A DNA stretch of 64,000 nucleotides from Haematococcus lacustris (Eukaryota; Chlorophyta; Chlorophyceae; Chlamydomonadales; Haematococcaceae). The stretch covers positions 2,067,768-2,131,767 of the forward strand of contig JASKMD010000021.1 of NCBI GenBank assembly GCA_030144725.1, written 5' to 3'. Under the pieces are notes generated by a model. The model worked only from the letters and a program-made list of their open reading frames with translations, had not been told where the DNA came from and searched no databases. Both the position numbers and the translations under genes were made by a program. Shown in pieces: positions 46,187-56,499 of this stretch; position 1 is the first letter of the stretch; each line of letters begins with the position of its first letter.

Positions 46187-47593
46187 GCTGCTACTCCTGC
46201 TGCTGCTGCTGCTGTCGCTGCCTAAGGTTCATGCTTTGCAGTCCTGCTGCCTGCTGCCCGTGTTGGTGCACGCAGAGCAGCCGGGTGTGGTGCTGAGCCC
46301 GTACCAGCTGCTGGCCCTCTTTGCGGGCGTGCTGGTCCTGCATGCCTGCATGAATTGCGGCAGCCACCACCTCACCCGCATGCAGATTGTCTTCAGCGGC
46401 TTCTGGCAAGTGGTGGCCACCTTAGCATTCTGTGCCCTGATCATCGCTGTCGCACCCCAACACACCTCCCCAAACTTCGCCTTTGGCAGCTGGTTGCCCA
46501 ACACGGAGCTGACTGGTCTGACCAACCCAGTTCACATTTTCCTGGTGGGTGTAGGGCAGGGAGGGGACCTGGTCTGGCGGCCAGGTGGGGCCGGCTGCTG
46601 GCCGCCATGATGGCATTGCCTGTGCAGTGCTGCACTGCATGATGCCAGGCAGCTGTGCCACATGTGGATAGATGCCGGTAGGAAGCAAACTCACAAGGCA
46701 GGCATGGGGGATACATCGCTCCCAGCTTTGAGTTGCCACAAACAGGTCCAGAGCAGAGAAGTCGCGACTTATCAAGTGTCGGATCAACAGATGTGTCGCA
46801 TGGACAGGCGGAGGGATGAAATGAAATAAGGTTTTGAAAAGTGAGGTAGCCGTTCTTGTAGATGAGGCAAGCCGCAGGCTGTTGGAGGCCAAGGGGATAG
46901 GAATGGGATATGAAACGCCGCCCACCTGCTGCTCTAGTCAGAGGACGGGCCCTGGCTTCCAGCCCTGCTCAGCACCGCCTCAGCTGAGTCTGTGGAGTCA
47001 GGCCTGGGTGAGACCGGGAGCACAAGCGCACCAATCTGCTGCTCTCATTCTGTCAGCCCCCGCTCCCTACCCTGCTTGCCTGTGCAGCCCCCGCTGCCCC
47101 TTACCACACACCCCCGATACCCGGTGGTGCCCTGGGTGACGTTAGGGGTAGGGTCAGGGTGCCAGGGTTGATCCTAACCCTAACCAACCCCTGCTGCCCG
47201 GTGCTCCCTTGGGCGCAGGCCGGCTTGCTGATGAGCCAGGTGAGTGATGGATGCGGCTGCTACCTCAGGCACAAGCAAGGTGGAAGGTGTAAGGCAGCAT
47301 AACAATGAGAGCAAGGCCAGCCTGGCTGCCGACCCATCTGTCTGCCCGCTGGCCAACCCACGAGCCTGCCTCCAAGTGGCTGCACTGCACTGTGTCATGC
47401 CCTGCGCTGTGCCCTTCATGCTCCTGCCTCCTGCCCTGCCCTGCAGTGGACCATCATGGGGTTTGACTGTTGCATTCACTTGGCCGGTGCGTGGTCGCCA
47501 TACAACAGCCCATCCACCACCACCACCACCGTGGTTGTGTGTCAAGTGGCGGACTAGCCCTGCTGCTGCTGCTGTGCATCATGCATTGGCTGC

Positions 47594-47624
<31 letters not shown>

Positions 47625-47647
47625 ACTGCTGCTACTGCTGCTGTAGA

Positions 47648-47695
<48 letters not shown>

Positions 47696-48177
47696 GCATC
47701 ATGTTTTGGCTGCTGCTGTTGTGCAATATGCTTTGGCTGCTGCTGCTGCTGCTGCTGTTGTCGATGCTGTTGTCGATGCTCCCATTGCTGCTGCTGCCAT
47801 GCACCTTGGCAGAGGAGACAGTGGATGCGGAGCGGTCAGCCAGCTGGGGCCTGGTGGCAGGAGTGGGCAGCGCCTGCCTGCTGGGCCTCCTGCTGATGCT
47901 GAGCTTGACCTTCAGCATGCAATCTCTTGACAGCATCATGGACCCCAACGCCGTGGCTGGGGGCCAGGCCATTGCCCAGGCAAGTGCGGTGCCCTGCTGC
48001 CCTGCTGCCTTGCTGCCCTGCTGCCTGGCCCTGATGTTCCCTGCTGCTGGTGTAGGAGTCGGATCTCCAGTGGGTAGTGTAGGGGCATGACTTGTCCCGC
48101 CAGTGGCAAAATTGGTAATGAGTGACTCCTGCTGCCTCCTGTTGTGGGGTGGATGTTCCTGCTGCTGGTCCATCATG

Positions 48178-48218
<41 letters not shown>

Positions 48219-51200
48219 ATGATAATGATAGTGCATGAGGAGCTATGGACAGGTGAGGTGTCAATGATTGGCGATGGCAATGTTGAGGTCAGTCAAACCG
48301 GCTAGCATACCTCACATGGCCTCTGCTCACATGTCCATGGATGTGAGCATGTGATGGTTCATGATGGGCACAAACACTGCGGGTCAGCCAGCCTTGCCAC
48401 AACACTTTGGTGGGTGAGTTGGAATGGTTGGTGTGGTGGGCTGAGTGTGGCAACATGTGGCTATTAGTTAGGCTTTTGCTAAACTGCTTGATTTTGGTAG
48501 ACGTGTGTATGGTACCGGGGTGGAGTGACGGTACCGGGATGGTAAAGGACGGTAAGGGATATCAAGGGATGGATACTAAGGATTGTACCGGGGTATCTTG
48601 GTAGACGCGTGTATAAATGTAAGGAATGGTACCGGGGTGGAGTCTTCAGTCTTCAGTCTTCAGTCTTGATTATTGAGTCTTGAGGCCCGAGTCTGGCTGG
48701 CTGATCTGCAGGTGCTTGTGCTGCAGTTGTGCAGCATGCACCTGCTGTGTGTTGTGACGCTGCCAGTGCTGGTTGCTGGACAGACCAGGTTGTTCTCGTC
48801 TGGCTGTGGTCTGCAGGTGGCCTGGGACGTGTTCAAGGCCCGGTACGGTCAGGGCCGGGCAGGCCTGGCGGTGCTGTACATCCCGGCAGTGGGGCTCTTC
48901 ATGTGCGGGGCCAACGCCCTGACCTCCAGCAGCAGGTCAGGCCGGCTGCCTGAGCACCACCTGGTAGTACCTCAGTCATGCAGAGCCAGCAAGATGATGA
49001 CACCACCATGGCCACCACCATGGTCACCACCATGCTGCTGCCTTATGTGCTGCAGCTCGCGGTTCAAGCATAGTGACTGACATACATCGACCCCGCCGCC
49101 GCCCCTGCTGCTTTTGCTGCCCTTGCGAATAGTGGCAATTTCTCAGGAAAAAGTCCCTCGAAGTTTGTAAAACTTCTCGAAGTGTGCTGTTTATAAAACT
49201 CCTCGAAGTGTACTGTGCAGGGCTGTGTATGCGTTCAGCCGTGATGGGGCCATGCTGGGTTCAGCCTGGTGGCATCGGCTGTCTGAAGGGGCGCAGCAGC
49301 CCTGGTCCTGCATATGGCTCATGGCCTGCCTTGCTCTCCTTGCCGCCCTGCCGGCCATATTCAACCCCCAGGTACACTATGGTCTGGGTCCCACGCTGGC
49401 CTGCCTACAGCCCCCCTCCCCCTCCCCCCTTGCAAGCTGCAACAAAGTCATGTGTTCATGACCCTGACCACCACCCTCAGGCCCGTGCTGTGTCCCATGT
49501 TTTTGCAGTTTGCCACTGCCCTTAGCGCTACCAGTGTGGTGGCACTGTCGCTGTCCTACCTTGTCCCCATCGCACTGGCCCTATGGCGGGGTGATGCTTT
49601 CCTCCGCGGTGCCTTCTCCCTGGGGTCCTGGTCGCGGCCTCTGGCCCGGCTCAGCTGTGCCTGGATCAGCCTAATGTCGGTCGTGTTCTGCCTGCCCATG
49701 CACTACCCCATCACCCTGCTTAACGCGAACTGGACGCCGCTGCTGCTGGCGCTGCTGCTGGCATTTGCGGCCATCCTCTGGTGAGCGTCAAAGAACACAC
49801 ACGAAGCCCTCGGTGGCCAAGGGTAGGCACTGCCCCAAAGCAACCCTCCCACCCCACGCGGCTCCATGACTCCCTTCATCTACACCCTCTCTGCCCCCCT
49901 TCCCCGCTTCACTCCCTCGCCACCTCTGCCCGACCCCTGTGTCTCTCACCATCACCCTCACCCTGAGGCAAGGCCCTGGCCTGTGAGCAACACTGGCTCT
50001 GGTCGAGGCAAGACCAGGCTGCTAAGAAACTGATATGGTGGGGCAAGAGCTGTGGCATGGGAGTTGCTGGGTAGGTCGAGCTGCCCAGCCAGCCCCTGCG
50101 TGCTGGCCTGGCCTGTTTGCAACATCGGCTCTGGTTGTAGCAGGGCCAGGCTGCTTCTTTCGTACCGTTCTTTCTTTACATGGCTGGGCTACTGGGCTCG
50201 GGCCACATACGAAAGAAGCAGCCCCCTTGTCCCTCACTAGGGCCTCCATTTTAGCAGGACCTAGCAACGGCCACTAGCAGCCACTAACTAGATCCGGCTC
50301 AAACAGTGTTATTGGGCTGTGTGGAGTAAACCCAGTGCACATGGCACATGAGCCCGCCTACCACCTACACTATTGCCTGACCCGAGGGCTATGATGTAGA
50401 GTTGGCATGACAAAACATGCACTAATTGTAAGCTGATGACAGCTTCAAGTGGGGGGGGGGCACACACTACTGTGCCACAGCAGGCTGCTGCTGCTGGGCC
50501 TGGGGTGGCTTGTCTCGCAGCCGCTTGTAGCCCAGGCCAGGGTACTCCTTGCCCTTGGCTGGCAGAGCTCCCTGGTCTGGCCAGTAGCACAGCTCCAGCG
50601 GCCGCCACTTGCTCTCCCCAATGCGCTGCATGTTCAATGCTGCATTGCAGTCCCTGTCCAGCCACCTGCCTGGCTGTGGGGCTGGCTTGGCTTTGGCAGC
50701 CTTGCCCTTGCCCTTGCCCTTGGTGGGCTCAGCTGCCCCTGGCTCAGCCTTGGTGCACTTGCTGCGCTTGGCTGGCTGGGGTGTGCTGGGCCCTGGCTCT
50801 GAGGCTGCTGGCTGTGTGGCTGCCTGGCCGCTGCGTGGGGCCTGTGGGGGCTTGCGGGGGGCCACTACCGGGCACCACACCAGGCCCCGCACTGGCTGGC
50901 CACGCTCCTGGCTCCAGGCTGGGCGCACCAGGCGCTCTTCCACCTGCCCTGCTGTGGGCTTCCAGCCTGCAGGTCTTGTGGCACTGAGTGTGTTCAGCTC
51001 CACCTCACAGGGCTGCTTGCCATTCACTGCTGAGCTGACCCGGCTGGTGCGGTGCTCATCGACAAGCACCACCCTGCCCCCATCCTGGTCTGTGCCCCTG
51101 GGCCTGCACACCACCTTGCGGCAGGCCTGCAACACCGCATCAGCACCCCACCCACCCCCAGTGCCCATGGTAGCAGCGCCAAAGAACACCACCAGCTGCT

Positions 51201-54200
51201 TGACACACCCATGGCGCTTCATGGACAACTCCGCCATCTGCTCCTCCAACTGCAGCCATGCACACAAGGCACACACATGGTGGCTGACATGGTACACAGC
51301 CAAGTACTCTTTCGTTTCGTGTCCAACCAACCACCTCTCAGTCCCTTACCCTCCCTCCCTCCCACCTACCAACCCACCCACCCTCACCTTGTTGAAGAAC
51401 TGCTCAAGCGCTCGGTCCTGGGCTCCGTACAGCCTCAGCCGCTGCCGTGCCCACTTGGGGTCCAGGTACACCTCCCACACCGCATCCCAGGTGGCCAGAG
51501 TGACGGTGATGTGCTTCAGGTTGGCCTCCAGGGAGGTGCTGGCTGAGCTTGCTGCTGCCAGGTGCTGGAGGTGGGGCTTGATTGGTGCTAGCCACCGCTC
51601 AGTGTCACGGCGGGCATTGTGCAGGCCGCTGGCATGCTTCACCTCGCCCTTGGTCAGCTTCCACCGGCGCAGCTGGTCTGCCTTGAGCTGGCCTGTTGCT
51701 GGATCCCACACCCCAGAGGCTGCGCTGACTGCCTGGGTGACGCCGGGGTCGATGCCCACCCCAATCTGTGTGTCTGGGTCAAACACAAACTCACGCATCT
51801 CAGCTATGCCCCTGCCTATGTGGGGGAGCCCCACCGCATGAGCCGCTGCTGCTGCTGCACTTGGGCGGCTGCTGGTGCTGCTGCTGCTGGCAGCTGGAGG
51901 TGGGGCTGGAGGAGGGGGAAGGTGTAGTGCACGCACACGCTGACACCATCAGTGTCCACCAACCTCTCGAAAGCAAACTCCTTGTTGCGAAGCTTGTTGG
52001 TGTTGAACCACCTGGCCCAGTGATGGCTCAGTGCTGGCTCTGAGGTGAAAGCTTCCCGGGTTTCCTTGGTCAGGCCCAGCTGCCTGCACACCCCATGCAG
52101 CACCCTGCTGTCCACCCTGACGAAGTGCACCCCCACCCTGGCCATGGGGGTGAGGGTGAAGGGGGGTGGGCAGGTCAGGGTCCGGGGACCAACCCCACGC
52201 CTCTTGCCGCGCTTTGGCTGCCCTGGCACAGGGGGGGTGTGGGGCTGCTGCCACCGCTCTAGCAACCGGCACACATGCACTGCATGGCGCATGCGGCAGG
52301 GCAGGGGCAGGGTGTCCTGCAGGGAGCCTTCCTTCTTCATGCCCAGTAGGCGGCGGTGCTTGTTGGCCTCCTCTATCAGGTCCGCCACATGGCCCTTGTC
52401 CAGGGTGGCGGCCTTCAGCTCCGAGCTGTGGGCGTTGATGCCATACCCACACGCCATCCTGATGAACAGCTGCGCCTCCTCCCCGCTCCAGCCTAGCTGG
52501 GCCCTGGCTGCCTTGGCGTACAGCTTGACTATGCGCTCTGCAGGTCAGGTCAGGTCAGGTCAGGTCAGGTCAAGTCAGGTCCAGGTCAGGGATCAGGTCA
52601 AGATTAAGGTCAGGTATAAGACCAGGTATAAGGTCAGGTATAAGGTCAGGTCAGGTCAGGTCAGGTCAGGTATAAGGTCAGGTCAGGTCTAGGTCAGGTC
52701 CAGGTCCAGGTCTAGTCACCACCTTGACTTGCCTGGGTTGGCATAGTGCTGCTGCATGGCCACCGCCAGCTGCATGGAGTGTGCGTCGATGGTGTTGGCG
52801 TCACCCGTCAGGTAGATGCTGCCTAGCTCCTGCAGCTTGGCCACAAGCGCCTGGTTGCTGGGGTCCTCAAAGGCTGGCATGAGCATGGGGTGGCGGTTGC
52901 GCACATGGCGCCGCTGCAGCTGGTTGTAGCATGTCTTGAAGTTTGGGTTGGCGAAGAACATGCAGAAGTCTTTCAGCTGCCTCAGCATCAGGGGGTCCTC
53001 GCAGTCAAGGGGCAAGGGAGGGCCAGTGGGTGCTGCGGGTGCAAGGGCTGCCAGGCGGGCGCTGCAGCGCCTTTGGGGGGGTTGCGTGACTGGCTCAGGT
53101 TCTGACTCTGACTCTGACTCCGAGTCAGACTGTGGCTCTGGATCAGAGTCACAGTCTGACTCAGAGTCAGAGTCGGTGTCACACTCCATGCTGGCAGGCT
53201 GGGCAGGCTGGGCAGGCTGGGCAGGGGCCCGTGGGGGGAGTGGGGGTAGGGGGGGAGCATCAGGGGGTTGGGGGGGCTGCACGGCTGGAGGCTGAGGAGC
53301 GCTGGCATATCCAGGGGTAGGGTAGCCCACAAGGCAGGTGAGAAAGATACGCAGGACAAACAATGAAGCGATCACGCGGAGCTGAGAGTGGATCTCAGCC
53401 CGTAGCCGGAGGTGCTCCTTCAGCTTGCGCCTGGTCTTCTTGCAGCCGCGCAGCACTGCGCCCTCGGGGACCTTGATGACCTGCATGACCAAACGAGGTT
53501 GCCATTTTGACAGGCCAAGACAAAAGGCGGGGTCAACACAAACAGTGCGGCTACACATAAGGCGGGGACGGACCCACACCTGACGGCGACGCGTGGTCCA
53601 GCCATCTCGACGATCCTGTCGTTGCTTGCCTTGGGCGGAACGAGACACTGCGATGGAACCAACAGGAGCGACGGGTTATCTCACAGCGCGTAACTCACGT
53701 CTAGGGCTCACGTCACGGCTGGGGACACGAACCTTTATGTTTCTTGTCGCTACCCTTCCGCTTCTTCTTAGCCATCACGCGATGCGCAGTGCGACGGGCG
53801 GTGGCCTTTTCTAGCAATTTGGGTTTCCCGTGAAAATAAAACGGTGCAAAATGCATAGGTATTCTAGGTATTAGTAGGATATTGAGGTACGTCTCCTGGT
53901 GACCCACCCCCTGCAGGTGGGCCCCTCATGTGGGCGGCCGTCACTGGTTCGTTGGCCCCTTACCCAACATTACCTCCAGCGTGGCAGAAGTGGACACCGC
54001 AGTGGAGTCCAGAGCTGCCGCTGCTGTGGCCGCGGCGGCTGAGGCTGAGGCTGCTGCGGCCGCTGCCGTGAACGCTGGTCTCAAAGATTTGTCATCCAGA
54101 AGTCGCCGCACCAGCTTGCACAAGCAGCGGCCGCGATTGTCCAGCTCGCAGCGCGAGGTAGCACAGGGTCAGGACGCGCCACGTGCTGCTCGCTCTCCTC

Positions 54201-56350
54201 CACCAAGAGAGCTCGGAAGCACCAAGTTGGTCGCGGGGGACTTAGTGCGGCGGGCGGCCTCGCACGTGGCCCCACGCTCACGCCTGGCCATCGAGCGGCG
54301 CGCGAGCCAGGTGGTGCCCGGGTTTGGCGACCGGGGTGGAAGGGCACACCAAACCCAGGGTCCTGGCAGGCTGCGCCGCGATGTGGACACCCACCTTGCG
54401 CCGCCGACCTCGCCACAACCGGGACCCGGCGCTGTCAGCACAATGTTGAGCGCGATGATGTCGAGGATGTCTGGCGTCAGCAGACCGTCAACCGCGTCAG
54501 GGCACTGCAGGTCATCCGGCATGTCCATGCCATCTGCTCCCACCACCGGCACTACGGGCAGGGAATCTACCAGTGGTGCACGCAGTTCAGTCAATTCCAA
54601 TGCGTCCACCGCAGCCTTCCGGCGTGCCTCCGTAGTACTCTCGATGGGGCATCGCAGTACCTACGATGAGCTGCTTGCCGGTTCCGACCGCCCCAGCGAC
54701 TACTCGCGGCACAGCCACAATAGCCTAGCGGAGCTTCATTTACGCGCAGCAGGGCAGCGTGCAGCCCTCGGACAAGGCCTGCGCGATGAGGACCAGTACG
54801 CCGTGCTTTTCTCAATGCTTGAAGAGGAAGCCGAGGGGTTGATGGTGAGGACCGCAGCTACCCCGCAGTCTTCCCACCAGCCGACGCAGCAGCAGCCGCA
54901 ATCCCGGCGGAGCTCGTCTGATGGACAGGCTTTGCCAGTGCCGCGGCGACAAGCTGGGGTACAACAGCCCAGGTCACACCGGCGCAGCTCCATCTTGGAT
55001 ATTGTGCGGTCGCAGCTGGCGGGTATGCTGTTCGCTGCCGGTGGCCAGGAAGGGGAAGGAAAACCCAGGGGCACCCAAGCAGCAAGAGCATTGAAGAGAA
55101 ATGGTTCGCAGAGCTTCACCGCCTGCGGCCGTCGGGGAAACGAGGAGCAATGCCCGACCACCACCGTGCTCGCTGGTACGGCCAACGCGCTGTACACTGC
55201 CGCTCGCATTCGCTCTTCCACCTGCCGCAGCGGGTCTGGAGGCCTCCAGGCAGAACCCTCCAGTGGACCGCGGCTAGACAAGCCGGGATCACCAACGCTT
55301 GGCATCGGTGCTCGCCGTCAATCCGTGCGTTGGGATCTGCAGCCTCGAGACCCCCAGCCAGCCAGGGCATCGGGTCTGGGCCTGCCTCTGCGCCCTTCCC
55401 TGCTAGGGCCTCTGCGGCCACAGATAGGCAGCGAGCCAAGCCCGGGCCCGACCAGCAGCCGTCCGACCATACGTGCGCCCAGCACCGCCAGCTCTGGATG
55501 CTCATCGCTGATTGGCGCCGACAGTTGCAAAAACAGCATCAAAGATAGCGGGTTGGGCAGTCGGATTGAGGCGATGCTCGAGAATGATTGGAGCGAGAGA
55601 GGTTCGTGGTTGATCATGGGGCCGAAGTCTTGCCCTCGCTGGTCCCTATGCTTCGATGACCCCGCACAAGAGGAGAACAGGGCAGCAGGCCACCCCCGCC
55701 ACGCAGAGCTAGGTGAAGCTGCTGTTGAGGAGGAGCACGAGGAGGGAGAGGAGGAGCACGAGGTTGGCACTAGCTCCTCGTGGCAGTGGATGACGAGGGC
55801 AAGCACTTGGGGGCCAAACAGCAGCGCGGCTACCAAGGAGCCTGGCAGGAGGGGTCACTCAGGACCAGGCAGTCCTCAAGCTGCTCCTGGTTCTGGAAGA
55901 ACACCTCAGGTTGTTCCAGGCAGCAACAGAGTTCAGGCTATGCCGGGCAGCGACGGTGCCTCCCCAAGGCCAGGCAGCAGCCATCACCAGGCAGGGGGTG
56001 GCAGCACGCAAAGGCAAGCAGGGTTGAGCAGGCGGAGGAGCGTGTCTGCACCAGGCAACTGTGGGAGTCCCACAGCAGCAGCAAGGGAGTCAAACACAAG
56101 CCAGGCAGGCCCGGGCAGCAGCAACAACAACAACAACGTCCCGTCTACCGTCCCGGCTGAGGCAAACGCGGCCATCCGTCCTATCGCAGATTCAAACCTT
56201 GACGGCCACGTGGGTACCCACGACCCCACGGGCCCAGGCCCGATTGAGGCAACAGTGGCAAGGGATACGAGTCAGCGCCTGACCTTCACGCACCTGCCGA
56301 GGTGCGGTTTCCCCAACAGGTTGCCCAGGTCTGCCCAGTCAAAAGAATGA
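42276..56350 (+). CDS. BAT1-like amino-acid permease with a long C-terminal tail
   Basis: APC-superfamily transporter close to plant BAT1/GABA-permease-type carriers, with about 12 membrane helices. Exons join in phase: 42276?-42516, 43900-43992, 44357-44500, 44952-45043, 45679-45762, 46242-46544, 47219-47239 (21 nt), 47447-47486, 47813-47979, 48817-48935, 49221-49371, 49509-49780, 53917-56350. Matches include MGFKQEMPRTLSL, GGPVAVIWGWLLVS, AELVSAFPTSGGLYYW, WTIMGFDCCIHLAEETVDAE, SLTFSMQSLD, AVYAFSRDGAML and WWAPHVGGRHWFVGP, against plant SLYFW, HLTEETKGAD and ARKWFKGP. Arabidopsis BAT1 ends near that last motif, but here the last exon runs on for about 800 Ser/Arg/Gly-rich residues with several R-R-x-S patches. 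The 5' start is uncertain; the first in-frame ATG of exon 1 is at 42426. One intron uses a GC donor (47980). The final intron hosts an antisense Fanzor gene. Confidence 0.88.
42540..43899. other. Permease intron 1; no other gene seen
   Basis: About 1.4 kb between permease exon 1 and the KLWQMGFKQE exon. It contains no convincing exon. Short purine/pyrimidine-biased runs and a few CATCA/TCAGCA words occur, but no array or transposon ends were seen. Confidence 0.5.
46090..46220 (+). repeat. Imperfect (CTG)n tract
   Basis: CTG/CTA-type triplets in the permease intron directly upstream of the exon at 46242, overlapping its pyrimidine tract. Confidence 0.8.
47155..47187. repeat. Short telomere-like repeats in both orientations
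   Basis: TTAGGG-like words (GTTAGGGGTAGGG, 47140-47151) are followed within 30 bp by CCTAACCCTAACC (47173-47185), just upstream of the 21-nt permease exon. Confidence 0.55.
47560..47765 (+). repeat. (CTG)n triplet tracts
   Basis: Three runs of CTG triplets (the longest near 47652-47692), separated by TGTGCATCATG-type spacers, in the permease intron before the EETVDAE exon. The frames read Leu or Ala runs and are not coding. Confidence 0.85.
48181..48216 (+). repeat. (CTG)12 microsatellite
   Basis: About 12 CTG triplets inside the GC-AG intron of the permease. Confidence 0.9.
50149..50223. promoter_or_regulatory. Perfect 16-bp inverted repeat abutting the Fanzor A right end
   Basis: GGCTGCTTCTTTCGTA (50149-50164) and its exact reverse complement (50208-50223) enclose a 43-nt loop. 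The right arm overlaps the first C residues of the conserved element end at about 50222. It could be a hairpin in the permease pre-mRNA or a feature of the insertion site; its function is unknown. Confidence 0.7.
50222..50466 (-). ncRNA. Candidate Fanzor guide RNA (omega/fRNA) scaffold
   Basis: Directly downstream of the Fanzor A stop, about 240 nt of non-coding sequence is conserved in copies B (2931-3187), C (7970-8207) and D (18147-18400) and weakly in E. Shared words include TGTCATGCCAACTCTACA, GGTCAGGCAATAGTGTAGG, CACTCATG and the terminal CTAGTGAGGGACAAGGGGG. In TnpB and Fanzor systems the guide-RNA scaffold overlaps the 3' end of the gene and the right end of the element, and the guide is read from the adjoining flank. 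Position and conservation fit this; transcription is not shown. Confidence 0.5.
50467..53775 (-). CDS. Fanzor (eukaryotic TnpB-type RNA-guided nuclease), nearly complete
   Basis: Minus-strand exons: 53775-53733 (basic MAKKKRKGSDKKHK, a likely nuclear localisation signal), 53647-53580, 53480-52733 (ends at a GC donor), 52537 to about 51388, and 51249-50467. The N-terminal helical domain contains IYLTGDANTIDAHSMQL; FERLVDTDGVSVCVHY precedes the nuclease fold. RuvC-I is GVGIDPGVTQAVSA (Asp codon 51748-51750), RuvC-II VVLVDEHRTS (Glu 51055-51057), RuvC-III WLDRDCNAALNM (Asp 50650-50652). This D-E-D order defines the TnpB/Fanzor/Cas12 nuclease fold. The zinc-ribbon region between II and III seems reduced and a Lys/Pro linker of about 70 residues is inserted. 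One apparent frame change sits in an Ala/Gln run near 51850-51900, either a real defect or a sequence error. Function (cleavage of DNA matched to its guide) is family knowledge, not shown here. Confidence 0.88.
52543..52715. repeat. (AGGTC)n array in a Fanzor A intron
   Basis: About 30 AGGTC/AGGTATA-type units fill the intron between the ANP and RIVKLYAK exons of Fanzor A. A shorter AGGTC array occurs in Fanzor G at 56739-56770. Confidence 0.9.
53096..53186. repeat. Imperfect GACTCT/CAGAGT repeat encoding an Asp/Glu/Ser tract in Fanzor A
   Basis: GACTCTGACT and TCAGAGTCAG words in both orientations encode an acidic SDSESESE-type stretch in exon 3 of Fanzor A. It lies between the Pro-rich and helical parts of the N-terminal region and is probably a disordered linker. 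Confidence 0.7.
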
Positions 56351-56499
56351 AAAGAGAATCAACAGAAGCAATTCAACTTGGAGCCAATAGCCAGCCACCT
56401 CCCACCTACAATACAACTTCTGAGAGCTTGATGAGTACTAAGCCATCCTTGGTGGCATGTTCTGTTCCCTCACCACTGGGCTCGTCATCAAAACGAATA

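Larger units (their letters stand above)
50222..53900 (-). mobile_element. Fanzor element A nested antisense in the last permease intron
   Basis: The right (3') end is defined by homology at about 50222-50224. The left end lies upstream of the Fanzor start codon (53775) and before the permease acceptor at 53916, but no terminal repeat or target duplication was found, so it is approximate. The element makes up most of the 4.1-kb intron (49781-53916). It is the only copy with the full RuvC set, so it may be the autonomous member of the local family. Confidence 0.75.

Noticed and set aside
48673..48816. Additional permease exon reading VLVLQLCSMHLLCVVTLPVL
   Set aside because: It looks membrane-like, but including it breaks the match between AQ and the next helix in plant BAT1, and the 47979/48817 join is in phase.
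51052..51546. Plus-strand frames opposite Fanzor A as part of the permease
   Set aside because: They contain no permease motifs, and the permease joins 49780 to 53917 in phase.
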